The notes beneath the pieces were generated by a model, which ran no database searches, was not told the DNA's origin, and was given only the letters and a program-made list of their open reading frames with translations. A stretch of DNA of 64,000 bases from contig NC_134850.1 in assembly GCF_965363235.1 (NCBI RefSeq), positions 44,946,602 through 45,010,601 on the forward strand. The letters are read 5' to 3'. This DNA is from Mytilus galloprovincialis (Eukaryota > Mollusca > Bivalvia > Mytilida > Mytilidae). This document shows, piece after piece, positions 24,891 through 35,975 of the stretch (position 1 is its first letter; every line of letters begins with the position of its first letter). The translations under genes and the position numbers were made by a program.

Positions 24891-25649
24891 AAATGTTCTA
24901 CAGATAATGTCACATGGAAGTACAACGTATACTGATAGGCTAGACTGGTTTTCTCCCCGTGCATCACGCGGATATCAAGGACACACTTGTGAGAAATTCA
25001 ATGCTTAGCAGATTCTGTAAACGTGTCAATAGAAATGTTATATCGGCTGTTTAAGAACAATTCTTCTAACAGTCCCTGGTGGGTTTCAAGAGAGACTAGA
25101 ACTGTTGTAAAATAAATTTCAATTTTCTCTGTCAATCTGCCTTTCCGGGATGGCCAAAATTATTTATCATTGCCCAACCAAATCATAAAATTTGTAATTA
25201 TATACTGTATGGTTCTTAAATATATAAATCGATCTTTTGTCAATGGAAATTTAACAACCAGCAGTTAATCGAGCAATAGTACAGTTGAGATAAACAACAG
25301 CTGGAAATAAAACAAAACAATACTTAAACATATTTCGCTAAATAACTGAGTGTAAAGGAATAGAAATGGCACCTGCGTTCTAAGTGTCTTTCCGCAAATT
25401 AAAATCATGAAAATTAACATGACACAAACAATATGAAAGTTATTGTTACCGCTGAACAATGACGGAGTGTGATATTTGAAGTTGAAGTGATTTTTTCGTC
25501 AAAAAGATTTCGGACACCATCAAGAGTTGGTTGACCCTGATGCAAAACTGTTCCACATATAACTATGGATATGTTCCAACTGTTGTCACCACTATCCATT
25601 CCTCTATTCCTAGAACGACCGATTTAGACTTATCACCAGTTTTATACTA
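24891..25649. other. Intergenic, no supported gene
   Basis: A minus-strand frame at 25414-25599 (61 codons, hydrophobic C-terminus) is the only candidate. It has no recognisable domain and I do not call it. Confidence 0.5.
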
Positions 25650-25835
25650 ACATAAGCAACATGACGGTTGCCTCCTTTGATGCAGGATTTGCTTACCCTT
25701 TCGGAACACATGATATCACCCCAGGTTTTAGTTGAGTATTTCTGTCATTTTCGTTTCTTGACATGACAATTTCAGCGTATTTTTGAATGATGAGTTTGAC
25801 TAATCCTTCCGTATCTTCCGCCTCTTTTTGTTCAT
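25650..25835. repeat. Degenerate copy of the same bivalve repeat as at 24460
   Basis: Shares TTGCTTACCCTTTCGGAACA, GATATCACCCCAGGTTTTAG and the GAGTTTGACTAATCC-like end with the repeat at 24460, with many changes. Confidence 0.5.
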
Positions 25836-27400
25836 ATAATATTTTATATAAATGTGCATTGTGCAGGCGTCATATGTATGCAGCATCCTATTCACACGCT
25901 TGTCCTGTTGAACACACGTAGAAACAATGGAATGTTATTTCGTACAATTATGTCGATCTATCAACTTGTTATAAAAATTAAATGTAAATGTTCAAAAAAT
26001 ATTAACAGATTGATATCGTCATCAATTCTGATACACTATGATCAAAAATATAAACAGGATTGTAAAAATGATAAATGGAATTTCCCGTTTTAATACGCTT
26101 TGGAAAAATAGTGTATTGAATATCGAAAAAGTTCATGAAGTTACACAAGTAAGTGTTCTATATTTTGTTTCTGTATCTGTTAGAAATCGTCATGCTTTAT
26201 TAATTCTGAAAAAGCGAACGTTAATTTTTTTATTATTGGAAAGTAATACATTACTCATTTTGAGCACACAGGTAAATGAAGTACACAACAACGTTATAAA
26301 TGTCAGGTTAATTAATGAGGAGAATTGATTGACAAAACAACCTCAGTATCTCGTCAATGTTTATCATTATTCTGAATATAAAGTTGCTTTTCTTTAGCGT
26401 TTTGGGAAAGTTGTTGATGTCAAATCCCTGGGTTACTCCCTTAAGCAACATCATATGTCACGGGTTCAACCAGTGGATTATGATTTAAGTTCACACTCAG
26501 AGCACATTAGATCACTCCCGTTCTTTCATTGCGTTTGGGTTGCTTAATCTCTGGTTTTATCTGTGGTATTTTGTGGGCTAGTATGGGGTTTTTTCGTCGT
26601 CTTTCCTTTGGCTATGTAATTTTCAGTTTCTCTTTGGCTTCTGTGTTTTGATTTCTAATTTGATAATTGTGTCTCATTTTAACTATGATTCCATTATAAT
26701 ATTTATAGTGTAATGAGGGCTGCTAATATGCGGGCTTGGTCAGGCAAACTAACTTACTTCTCTCTCATAATGCGACCCACAGTTAATACATTCATCTTTT
26801 TGTGACTGTACATCATTATAGTAAAGTGCAACTATACGCTGCAGTAACTATGTGTGAAACATTTAATGTCAACAATTCTTGAAAGCTACAGATAATAAAA
26901 CCGCATACTTTGAAAATTATACAAAAATATGATGACTGACCGATTATTATACGTCAATGACAACTCAAAAATTGAAGAAAAACCACAAGAATTCGAAGAC
27001 TTTTTAGCTTTTAATAAGAGGTCTTAGATATGACAATACTTGACGATATAACTGAAACGAAATTATGTCCATTGTTTACGTAATACTTAAGGTTAATCCC
27101 ACAGTTAATGTGTAGTTAATCGCTATTGATGACACTTCAGAACTAAACAGAAATGTATTAAAATGATAAGGAACTGACAGGCCAGTTTACATTTGAGATT
27201 TAGCATATGGTGACATCTATACAACCTACGAAATGATAAGACAATAGATCGTTCAATTTGTGTACTGAAATCAGTTTAGTTAGATGTTCATTTTAAGTTG
27301 GTGATTTAAATAATTTGATTTACTTTGTTCCATGACATAGTACTATGCGTTAAAATTGCATATATATGGAGGAAGTCGGATTTTACTCTTCATACGAACT
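25836..27400. other. Intergenic; faint repeat remnant at 26500-26705
   Basis: No gene recognised. 26500-26705 has the T-rich, GGGTTGCTTAATCTC...TTTCAGTTTCTC composition of old bivalve repeats. The last few hundred bases form the 5' flank of the receptor gene. Confidence 0.45.
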
Positions 27401-27410
27401 TCAAATTATG

Positions 27411-27417
27411 TATAAAA
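27411..27417 (+). promoter_or_regulatory. Candidate TATA box for the receptor gene
   Basis: TATAAAA lies 83 bp upstream of the first ATG (27494) and 157 bp upstream of the receptor ATG. That spacing predicts transcription start near 27440-27450. It is a sequence match only, and the region is AT-rich. Confidence 0.35.
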
Positions 27418-27493
27418 TGATTATAATTCCAGAGTTGTCCGTTCAAACAGAGGAGTATTATTTAGAAATAAGCTGTTACTAAACAGGGCCGGA

Positions 27494-27571
27494 ATGGAAC
27501 TCCACAATTGTCAACCGCATCATCATCATCACTCTCATCATTATCACTCTCATCATCATCGAGAAATATGA
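27494..27571 (+). CDS. His-rich upstream ORF overlapping the receptor start codon
   Basis: A 25-codon frame starting at the first ATG after the candidate TATA box. It encodes a peptide with 12 histidines (runs HHHHH and HHH) because an imperfect CAT repeat (about 27518-27560) is read in the CAT frame. Its TGA stop (27569-27571) overlaps the receptor ATG (27568-27570) as ATGA, in the +1 frame relative to the receptor. This arrangement permits termination-reinitiation, and the uORF could damp receptor translation. If a 5' intron ends at the CAG near 27486, the uORF would still be in the mRNA; an acceptor downstream of 27494 would remove it. The ATG context GGAATGG is weak to moderate. It is a translational control element by position only. 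Confidence 0.4.
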   Translation: MELHNCQPHHHHHSHHYHSHHHREI

Positions 27572-30500
27572 CCATCTACGTGTGGTTTATAGTGTTCATC
27601 AATATGACATCAATGTGGTTGGTACTGTTTATTGCGAACTGTATTCCTATTTCAGTGAACCTTGACGATGATTTAAGAGGAATTGACGATTTTACCGAAC
27701 AAAAAGGACTGAAGAAAATAAAATATGTGGATCTACTTTCACAAAGAATATGGCAAATGGCATCAGTGAATAATAAAAGTAGACAATTTCCCATCGTTTT
27801 TATGGATAAAGGTCCACGTTTCAGTTCAGGGCCCATCGTTTTTATGGATAAAGGTCCACATTTCAGTTCAGGTTCAGCATTGAACACAAGTGAGCCAGAA
27901 CAAAATTATAAAGTGAACATGATAAAGAGAATTTTAAAATATAAACAATCAGCTGGAAAAAGTAAAAAATCGGTTCGTTCTAAAAAAGAACATGATATTC
28001 TAATGGATGATATAACGTATGGAATATTTGGAAGCTGTTACAATATTTCTTTATTTTCAGATGAACCATTTGTTATGATTGATAAATGCCCACTTTGGGC
28101 ACCAAACTATAATGATGTTAATCTTTGCCATTCTTCTAGATCTATTAACGAGTTTGACAAGTGCGCCATCGACTTAGAGTTAGTTCCGGTAACCGATAAC
28201 CGTGGATACATATATAAAAATATCTACTGCGCTCGTTGCCATGGTATTCGAAACATTACCACTTGGGAAGTTGAGCTTGTTTATAATACGTATTCACCGT
28301 TACGGTTTTTCGATTTCAAACAATCAATGATTCTTCTCGGGAAATTCAAGGATGTTGGACAATGTGTACCCTTCGTTTACCCACTTAAGCCTAAAGGGAA
28401 GTTGCTATGTACACGGTATGCAGCAATGAATTTGCTAGAAATGCACGAACAGCGCAGCCGTTATCATCGGTTTATAGATCGTGGTGATGAAACATCTTCT
28501 GGTGAATATCCTCTATCGTTTCAAATCTTGATGAATTTTGGCATAAATGGAAAAGGTCACGTGTTTTTTAGTACGAGCGGAATCGAACCAGTGATGGAAC
28601 ATCATTGCGGAGAAAACGAAATATACGATCCGAACATTCAAGAATGTCGTAGAGTTGTGTGTAAAGGCGGATATGTTTTAATTGATAAAAAATGTATTTC
28701 AAAAACTCAAAAGTATTATGCATTCACACAACAACATATCGAGGATGCAACCCAAAGTGACTATCCGATTCAGTTGATATACCGATTTAATGTGAGCAGC
28801 CGAGATGTACAGGTATTAAAGGATCCAATTGCTTGTGACGATATAGCAAAAGCATTTGCAGACATGTTAAACATTAGTATAGACCGAGTATTGAATTTTG
28901 AAATCAGTTTATTAAACGGCACATCTCCTGATACAAAGGTGGAAATTCGTCGAATTGGTGTATCTAGAGACGCAAGTAATGCTTTCAATAATAGAAGCAA
29001 CTCAAATGCTGACTGTAACACACATTTATCTGAGTATCATCTACCAGTGAATCTGGAATCTGTTACGGCAGAAATTTCGTTTTCTCTCTTCCCTTCCGAT
29101 GATAAGGGAAGCAATCGTTCATCAAACGACACACTTAAAAACAAAATACTAAACCTGAAAGGTGAATTTAACTTTAAAATAAATGGAACTGAATTTAAAA
29201 TCGATAACCCGAGTGCAAAAACGACCGTACAACTTGATTTATGGTGCACAAAAGGACAAAAAGATCAAAAATTCGAAGACGAATTCGAAATTAGTATTCG
29301 CTTGGATAAAAAATTGGGTAGAAATGTTTCCGGCATATATGTGAATAGCACTGGTAACTTCTATCCACCAAACATGTATGATTTGTGGTTGTGGGTGACA
29401 GGAAAGATTGGAAATATTTCGGATGTTTCTCATTACATGTATGTATTCATATGCGACATGCCAAAAATAGCAAATAAGGATTGCGCGCGGTTTCAAATAG
29501 CAAGTTCAAATTACACTCGTTTAAGAAATTCATCTGTCCTTCTTGATAACAATTTAGTTTTTGACATGCATGAATACGAATATGTAAATAACAGGGGAAA
29601 TTCCACAGATATACAAGTTTGTGTTCCAAAATCGTATTTTATTGAACCACCGTTGAGCGAAATCAGTTTTGGTTGCGGTGATAGTTATAAGGATGTTCTA
29701 AAAGCAGAGGGTTATCTAAGTTTTGTGCTTGGAATTATTTCAATTGTTGTTCTTACGGCAGTGATTGTCACTTACAGCTTATTTGCTAAGCTGCGAAACT
29801 TACCTGGCTTGAATATGATGTGTCTGACATTATCGTTATGCTTCGGTGAATTGATTTTCATAATGTCGGGTTCAATTGACGAGAGTAGCGACATCATTTG
29901 TCCGATAGTTGGAGTGTTCCTTCATTTTATCTTTCTTGCTTCCTTTTTCTGGATGAATGTTATGTCGTACGATGTGTTTAAAACATTTGCGAACAAATGT
30001 ATTCTTACAAGGGTTCGCCGAACCAAGAAACATTTCCCAATGTATTCTCTATATGCATGGGGATCACCAGCACTGATTGTTGGAATATGCAGTATCATTG
30101 ATTTTACAAAATGGATTCCAAACTTTAGAATTGGCTATGGTGGATCATCTGGTGACTCTTACGAATACTATATATATGAAACCTTTTCCAACCAAACAGA
30201 CAATCCGACAATAACTAAACTTTATCAACAGAAGTTTGGATGTTGGATTCAGGAGCCTGTCGCTGCACTTGTTGCTTTTGGATTGCCTATGATTATGATC
30301 CTACTTGCAAATGCAATAATGTTCATTCGAACCATAATTTGTATAAGATCCGTCACTAAAATGGTTTCACTTAGAACCAGACGTTCTTCAGTCAGCAACG
30401 CCATCGGACAACATGACGTTATATTGTATGTGCGCATGTCTACAGTAATGGGGTTTACCTGGATTTTTGGACTTGCATCTTCAATAGTAAGTTCGTTTTC

Positions 30501-30741
30501 AGAGAAACCAACAAACGCAGTTTGCATTGCGCTTCATGTAGTGGGAGTATTTTTTATAATTTTTAACTGTTCGCAAGGTCTTTTTATATTTTTTGTGTTT
30601 GTATTAAACAGGAGAGTCGGTGCATTATACAAAGACCTTTTTGGACAATGTAGAGGACAATTAAGTAGGCAGTCATCGGCTTCTTCATCTTTGCATAGTG
30701 TTGGGACGATTCAAACAGTAGATGAAAATACAAACTTTTGA
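27568..30741 (+). CDS. Adhesion/class-B type seven-transmembrane receptor, single exon
   Basis: 1057 residues from the first in-frame ATG; the frame is open further upstream but has no ATG there. Residues ~5-28 are hydrophobic (signal peptide or signal anchor). Residues ~30-714 form a large ectodomain with many N-glycosylation sequons. It includes a Cys-rich module at 157-224 (C157, C174, C187, C199, C221, C224, with YKNIYCARCHG) of the type seen on molluscan adhesion/methuselah-like receptors, and a second small Cys cluster at ~346-378. Seven hydrophobic segments follow at about 716-739, 748-770, 777-803, 826-847, 896-922, 957-978 and 984-1012. Class-B marks are the Cys at TM3 (CPIVG) paired with GCWIQ before TM5, GFTWIFG in TM6, and FNCSQGLFIFF in TM7. 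No GPS cleavage motif is seen before TM1. The tail of about 45 residues is Ser-rich. It is a plasma-membrane receptor by family; ligand and G protein are unknown. The family call is strong, the subfamily less so. Confidence 0.9.
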   Translation: MTIYVWFIVFINMTSMWLVLFIANCIPISVNLDDDLRGIDDFTEQKGLKKIKYVDLLSQRIWQMASVNNKSRQFPIVFMDKGPRFSSGPIVFMDKGPHFSSGSALNTSEPEQNYKVNMIKRILKYKQSAGKSKKSVRSKKEHDILMDDITYGIFGSCYNISLFSDEPFVMIDKCPLWAPNYNDVNLCHSSRSINEFDKCAIDLELVPVTDNRGYIYKNIYCARCHGIRNITTWEVELVYNTYSPLRFFDFKQSMILLGKFKDVGQCVPFVYPLKPKGKLLCTRYAAMNLLEMHEQRSRYHRFIDRGDETSSGEYPLSFQILMNFGINGKGHVFFSTSGIEPVMEHHCGENEIYDPNIQECRRVVCKGGYVLIDKKCISKTQKYYAFTQQHIEDATQSDYPIQLIYRFNVSSRDVQVLKDPIACDDIAKAFADMLNISIDRVLNFEISLLNGTSPDTKVEIRRIGVSRDASNAFNNRSNSNADCNTHLSEYHLPVNLESVTAEISFSLFPSDDKGSNRSSNDTLKNKILNLKGEFNFKINGTEFKIDNPSAKTTVQLDLWCTKGQKDQKFEDEFEISIRLDKKLGRNVSGIYVNSTGNFYPPNMYDLWLWVTGKIGNISDVSHYMYVFICDMPKIANKDCARFQIASSNYTRLRNSSVLLDNNLVFDMHEYEYVNNRGNSTDIQVCVPKSYFIEPPLSEISFGCGDSYKDVLKAEGYLSFVLGIISIVVLTAVIVTYSLFAKLRNLPGLNMMCLTLSLCFGELIFIMSGSIDESSDIICPIVGVFLHFIFLASFFWMNVMSYDVFKTFANKCILTRVRRTKKHFPMYSLYAWGSPALIVGICSIIDFTKWIPNFRIGYGGSSGDSYEYYIYETFSNQTDNPTITKLYQQKFGCWIQEPVAALVAFGLPMIMILLANAIMFIRTIICIRSVTKMVSLRTRRSSVSNAIGQHDVILYVRMSTVMGFTWIFGLASSIVSSFSEKPTNAVCIALHVVGVFFIIFNCSQGLFIFFVFVLNRRVGALYKDLFGQCRGQLSRQSSASSSLHSVGTIQTVDENTNF
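27790..27873 (+). repeat. 42-bp in-frame tandem duplication in the receptor ectodomain
   Basis: Two direct copies of a 42-bp unit encode PIVFMDKGPRFSSG and then the same 14 residues with His for Arg. Only two bases differ, so the duplication is recent. It lies at residues ~75-102, between the signal region and the Cys-rich module, where length change may be tolerated. Confidence 0.95.
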
Positions 30742-31155
30742 TAGAAGAGCACGTATCAAATTGAAATACTTTATCCACATGCTTGTAGTCGACCCAAACC
30801 GAATATGGTATTGTTTTTTTTTTTAGCAATGACACAAATACACAAAATAACTAGATGGAAAAACTGTAAACGTATAAGACTTGCTGTAGAGGGAAAACAC
30901 TATAGGTTTATTGGTGTTTATTGTTACATTTATCTAATTGCGTAAAACAATTGACTTCGACTTAGAAATTACTTAATGAAAGAATACTATTAAATTAATT
31001 GGTGTGCAAAAACGTGTCGCAATTGAATGGGGAAAATATGTATGGAAACATTTTGTCTACCAAAGTTTTTTATTTTAAGTTTTAAATGCTATGATTATTG
31101 TTAATATGTAGATAATTTTACATTATAAAGCATTGAGTGTGTAGGTTAAGATTGA
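30742..31155 (+). other. Receptor 3' region with candidate poly(A) signal at 30989-30994
   Basis: AT-rich sequence with no further exon. ATTAAA at 30989-30994, about 250 bp past the stop, is the best poly(A) signal nearby. A T-run lies at 30813-30824. Confidence 0.4.
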
Positions 31156-31360
31156 ATCTTTGGTTAGCTTGCTTGTTAGCTGTACCGTGAAGTCATTATT
31201 AGCCTAGGTATACTACCCCTCCTTTGGAGGAGTATTTTAGTCCTACAGACAAATACTAGTAGATGGAATATCTATCAGACTAGTCTACTCTTAAAAGAGG
31301 ATAGTTTACCCAACTTATAATGACATCACGGTTCAGCTAGCAAGCAAGCTCGACAAAGAT
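31156..31360. mobile_element. ~205-bp palindromic foldback MITE
   Basis: Almost the whole segment folds on itself around 31258. The outer arms read ATCTTTGGTTAGCTTGCTTG and, reversed, ATCTTTGTCGAGCTTGCTTG. Arm similarity continues through CCGTGA.GTCATTAT to the centre. It resembles a short repeat common in mussels. No protein is encoded. Confidence 0.75.
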
Positions 31361-32156
31361 ATTACTTTTACCAACACACACGATGCATACTGCTGTAAAT
31401 ATTTATCATTTGAATGTTTAATTAGTTTGGCTCTTTAATTGTTTATTTCTACTGCGATAGCCGGAGATCAAAAAGTAATTGAATGAAGGGATATACAAGA
31501 AAATAAGGTATTGACGAGTAATCATCTGGAGCAAATAAGGTTTTCTATTGCTAAGAAAGAATATAAGCACTATCCAACGAAAAACAAATACCAAAAAGAT
31601 CATTTAAAGGGCACTATATAGTGTTCATTAGAAAGATAGGTCTATAAAATTGGATAAAATTGGCAACTTGATTTTAAGGACAAACTGTTATCGTAAAAAA
31701 AATTAATGACAATTGTGAATAACGATAATCATTATAATATACTGAAGTATCAATATTCAATTAAATAATATTGTTCACATTTTTTAAATTACAGAGTTAG
31801 CAGAAAATTTGAAACATTTGAACTATGCTAATATTTTTCACCGAAATATATTGCAGAATATGTTGCTTCGAGTTCGTTGAGGCAACATCAAATGTGTAGG
31901 TATTAGTTAAACAAATCTATATTTGAGCACCGAAATTTTACCCCCAAAAAAAGAAAAGAAAATAAAACAATAATGTCTGAAATGTTTTACAAGAGATTTA
32001 TGATTTTGTTGAATTAATTTTTCTATATTGCCATAATTTAATTTTGGATGTAACGCATCCTCTGATTAGCTTACATTGTTTTGTCTATCAGCTCATAGAC
32101 ATTATTTTGTCATGTGACCGTACGTCATCATCATTTTTTCATGATTTACTCCGTCT
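31361..32156. other. Intergenic, nothing recognised
   Basis: AT-rich, with no gene or clear repeat seen. Confidence 0.5.
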
Positions 32157-32755
32157 TTAAGGTGGTATGGGTTTCTTCCTCCATCTTGGATTGTAAAAAA
32201 CAGAGAATCAAAGGTCCAGATTTTCCATCAAGTTAGCAAAATTTGATGCAGGAATGCAGATGTTTAATGTACATTTTCATTTAAAAGTACCAATTTATAA
32301 GAATATAACTTCTAAATATTGATATTTTTGCAAATATTAATTATTTTTGGTTGTTTTTATCTTTTTTTAAAATTGGCATTTTAAGGGGAGGTAACTCTAA
32401 AAAAGGGCATTTTCTGAAGGATTCTGTATGGAATTTTCCTATTTTGTATTTTAGCCGGAAAAAACGTACGGTGACCCTATCTTTTCTTTTGATATTCTCA
32501 AAGCAGTGTCTGAAAGCATCTTTTCCTGAAGTATTTAACAATTCTATCATTTTGTTTAGTTTCTAATCACAAAATGGTGTTTTTTCCTGTATAATCCATA
32601 CAAAATGTGTCATTTTGTCCCGTCCTGTAGCTTGAGAAAATGCGCGGTGACCTATCATTTTTATTATATTTTTCAACATGTATCAATAGATACAACGTTT
32701 TGGCAAAGTATGAAAAATTTTATCATTTTTATTTTAGACTCCCATACCACCTTAA
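32157..32755. mobile_element. 599-bp element with TTAAGGTGGTATGGG terminal inverted repeats
   Basis: The left end TTAAGGTGGTATGGG is matched at the right by CCCATACCACCTTAA, a 15-bp perfect inverted pair that includes TTAA at both edges. This fits a TTAA-targeting non-autonomous element (piggyBac-like), or a TIR that happens to contain TTAA. The interior has two weak copies of a GCGGTGACC / TACGGTGACC segment (near 32470 and 32645) and no transposase. Confidence 0.75.
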
Positions 32756-34369
32756 ATGGAATTAAGAATCAAATTATAAGGAATGAATATAATATGTTGT
32801 CTGTTTATTTCAAATAATTATAAAAAAAAATGTGGTGCACACTTTTAAATAACACGCTACGCGGGTTAGTCAGTGTACACCATTTTTTTTAATGTTATTT
32901 CTTCACAGACAGAAAAAAAATATTACATTCATGATTCCTTTATTATTGTTGGCTCTCACTGTAAAGTGTGTATTGATGTACAAACGTAGATTTTTTTAAA
33001 AGAGTATGTAAGATATTTGGTTTTCCATTATTTGTGATTTTTTAATGTGACATTTGTGTATTATTAGATAAATTGTCTCGCGTAAAATCCCCCTTTTACG
33101 ATGTCTATAAGCTAAAAAACAAAAATTACATTGAATTTTTAACTTAAAGTAAATATGAATAAACCTGAATATCTGGGTGATTATTCCCAATTACATTAAC
33201 TGTAAAACGGTACACACGAAACAGAAATAGCCTGGATCTGGAACTATTATACTAGTCCTAGCCTGGATAGACCACGCTATCAATGCACCACGTCAAAATA
33301 TACCATTAAATTATCTTTTAATAAATTACATTTTACCATCTGTCAGTTTTTTTTCGTCACTTATTCCCTTTTAATAATAGGATTAAAAAAGATTTTATTT
33401 TCTTACAAAATCAGATATTGTTCAGCTCTCAAGTTCTTGTGGCTCAATATAAAATATGTCAGTAGTACAAACTTTCAATCTTAGATCGTGGTAAAAAAAT
33501 TGGCAAATAAGATATTCCTATGTTGATCTGTAATGAAAATTTTAATAATAAAGTCCTAAAGGTATTTTTAAAAGCTATATATTTTAGATTTGTATTTGAG
33601 TGCTAAAACAAATACATGTATGTGAAGTTATGAACTTTAATCGATTTTTATATTTTTAAATGGTTCATTAGTCATTATTTTTCAGAATAATATTGTGTTG
33701 TAATTCAGACTTATTTGAATTATTATATTGAAATAGTGCTTTTTTAATCAGTATTGTATACTAGTATCACTTTTTAAGCTTCTTTCTTGTTATTTACCTT
33801 TGTTACCTACATATAAAATAAAAGTTCTTATAATTGGGTTTTTATTTAATATTCATTTATTTAGCCATCATATGTTATATCAAAACAAGGTCTGAGCAGA
33901 TTGAAATTATTGAAACGGCACATTATTGTTTATGAGATTTTAACCCAACCAGATTTGTTGTCATTTTAACCGCCATATTTGTCCTTTAGTTAGACAACAG
34001 TTGAAATCCATTTTAATCGCGTGCAAAAAATATGAGAATTACAATGTCTGCATCAATGCAAAACTGTACCATTATATACTTATTTGAGGTTCCAACATTT
34101 CATATAGTTGTTTATGTACTTTTTAATTAGAAATAATACATGTGTAATCGATGAAATTATAATAATTTTTATTTTGGCTAGTATTATCATGTATTCTTTC
34201 ACCTGATTGGTGATTAATGCATTACTTACATGCTCATTTTCATCTGTATAGTTTTACTTATAGTTGAATTTTGTGATGTTTTAGGTCTACATAGAATTCA
34301 AGTATATGTACCTACACATTTGCTATTGCGTGATGCCCAACTGCTTTGTGTAACTTATCAACAAAGTCA
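32756..34369. other. Intergenic, nothing recognised
   Basis: AT-rich, with several poly-A and poly-T runs. The short open frames have no recognisable similarity. Confidence 0.5.
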
Positions 34370-34760
34370 AAGGAAGAACCAGAGGCCCCCACCCCTTTTT
34401 TCATTCCGTTTATGATGGGGTTTGTGTTGCTCATGACAGTCTATATTTTTCTTTGTTGCGGTTTTATAACTTTTTTTCGTCTTTTGAAGTGTTTCGTTCT
34501 TTATCATAACTTTGCAATATGTTTTCGACTAATGAGTTTGTATACATGTATCCCTTCATTACTTCTCGCCTCCCTTTAACTATTATAGTCAAAAGCATTG
34601 CAGGCACGATGAAATCAAGGACCAAATAAAAACAACAATAGACAAAAGCGAGACAACAACATGGAAAAAGAAACTACAGCTAAAATACTACACAGAAATA
34701 TATTAGTTAGCAACATGAACCCCACAACAAAATTAGACTGAACTAAGGTTCCCGTGTTCC
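34370..34760. repeat. Old interspersed-repeat remnants in two orientations
   Basis: 34370-34570 has ATGGGGTTTGTGTTGCTCAT and following T-rich text like the 24460 repeat. 34600-34760 has the reverse-orientation words AGCAACATGAACCCCACAAC. Both are heavily diverged. Confidence 0.35.
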
Positions 34761-35179
34761 TGCCTTAGACGTGACACCTGTTGCGTTCCTTTAAGTACAA
34801 TCCAGTAAGCAGTAATTTATGATAAGGTTTATACTACAGTAAATGGGTCTTACCTTTCTGCTGCGCTATCAATGTCATGAGAAAAGCACCTATCCATTTA
34901 ATTTAGAATTTGTATTTGTATTTTCATGAACGAAGTCTTAATTTCAGATAATGGGAAAAAGGCACCTCAAAAACAAGATTGTATTTCACATGAAATTCAA
35001 AACAAATGTTGAGATAAATGGCAATATGACATGTGAATCTCACGAGAGATTCATTTGAAAATCAAGAAAGCACAATTTGCCTACGAAATCAGCTGTTACA
35101 GTAATCGATTACATTTCCCAATTCGTTGTACCCAAAATCTCCTTTTGTAACTATTTATATTAAATGGACATTCCTTTTT

Positions 35180-35375
35180 TTATATAAATTAGGCCGGTAG
35201 TTTTCTCGATTGAATTGTTTTGCATTTCGGGGCCTTTTATGGCTGACTATGCGGTGTGGGATTTGCTCATTGTTGAAGGCCGTACGGTGACCTATAATAG
35301 TTGTTAATTTCTGTGTCATTTTGGTCTCTTGTGGAGAGTTTTCTCATTGGGAATCATACCACATTTTCTTTTTTA
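35180..35375 (+). repeat. Mussel interspersed repeat, copy 1
   Basis: Ordered words TTAGGCCGGTAGTTTTCTCG, CGGGGCCTTTTATGGCTGAC, GTTGAAGGCCGTACGGTGAC, TTGGTCTCTTGTGGAGAG and ATCATACCACATTTTC. I recognise these as one of the most abundant Mytilus interspersed repeats. Non-coding. Confidence 0.8.
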
Positions 35376-35825
35376 CATATCCAATAAACTGAAAAAGGAA
35401 AAGTTAAACAACAAAAAATCAATAAAAGCAGTAACTAATTCAATCTGAAAAGAAATATGAAATAAGCATTTAGTAATACTTATTTGTAATACATAAATTC
35501 AGTTATACTCGTAATTGATATTTGTCAAAACATGTAAATTTAGTTATATTCTATTTCTTTTCAAAATAATATGGGAAAAGAACCAACTTATAAACTCGGT
35601 CAAACACTGCCTGGACATGTATTTATCATTTGTTTATAATACAACACATTGTTATGAAATCTTTCTTATCAGTAGCAAGATCATTGTACAAATCAAAATA
35701 ATGAGCCTTTGAATTCGGTTGACGATTTCTTATCTTTCTAGCTGGCGAAATAGAACAACATAGGGTCTACAGGATAAGAACGATTATCGAATCTTTAAGT
35801 AAGAGTCGAGAATAAACTAACATAT

Positions 35826-35975
35826 CGGGGCATTTTATAGCTGACTATGCGGTATGGGCTTTGCTTGTTGTTGAAGGCCGTATGGTGACCTATAGTTGTA
35901 AATTTCTGTGTCATTTGGTCTCTTGTGGAGTGTTGTCTCATTGGCAATCATACCACATCTTCTTTTTTATATTAA
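35826..35975 (+). repeat. Mussel interspersed repeat, copy 2
   Basis: Same family as 35180, closer to the usual form: GGGGCATTTTATAGCTGAC through CAATCATACCACATCTTC. Confidence 0.8.

Noticed and set aside
25414..25599. Minus-strand 61-codon frame with hydrophobic end as an exon
   Set aside because: A possible CTAG acceptor precedes it, but no neighbouring exon or family similarity was found.
26038..26328. 96-codon frame as a gene
   Set aside because: Lys/Ile/Asn-rich composition expected of AT-rich DNA, no domain, no splice or promoter support.
27508..27567. Serine-rich N-terminal extension of the receptor starting at TTG
   Set aside because: Non-ATG start in the CAT repeat; the first in-frame ATG at 27568 gives a good hydrophobic leader.
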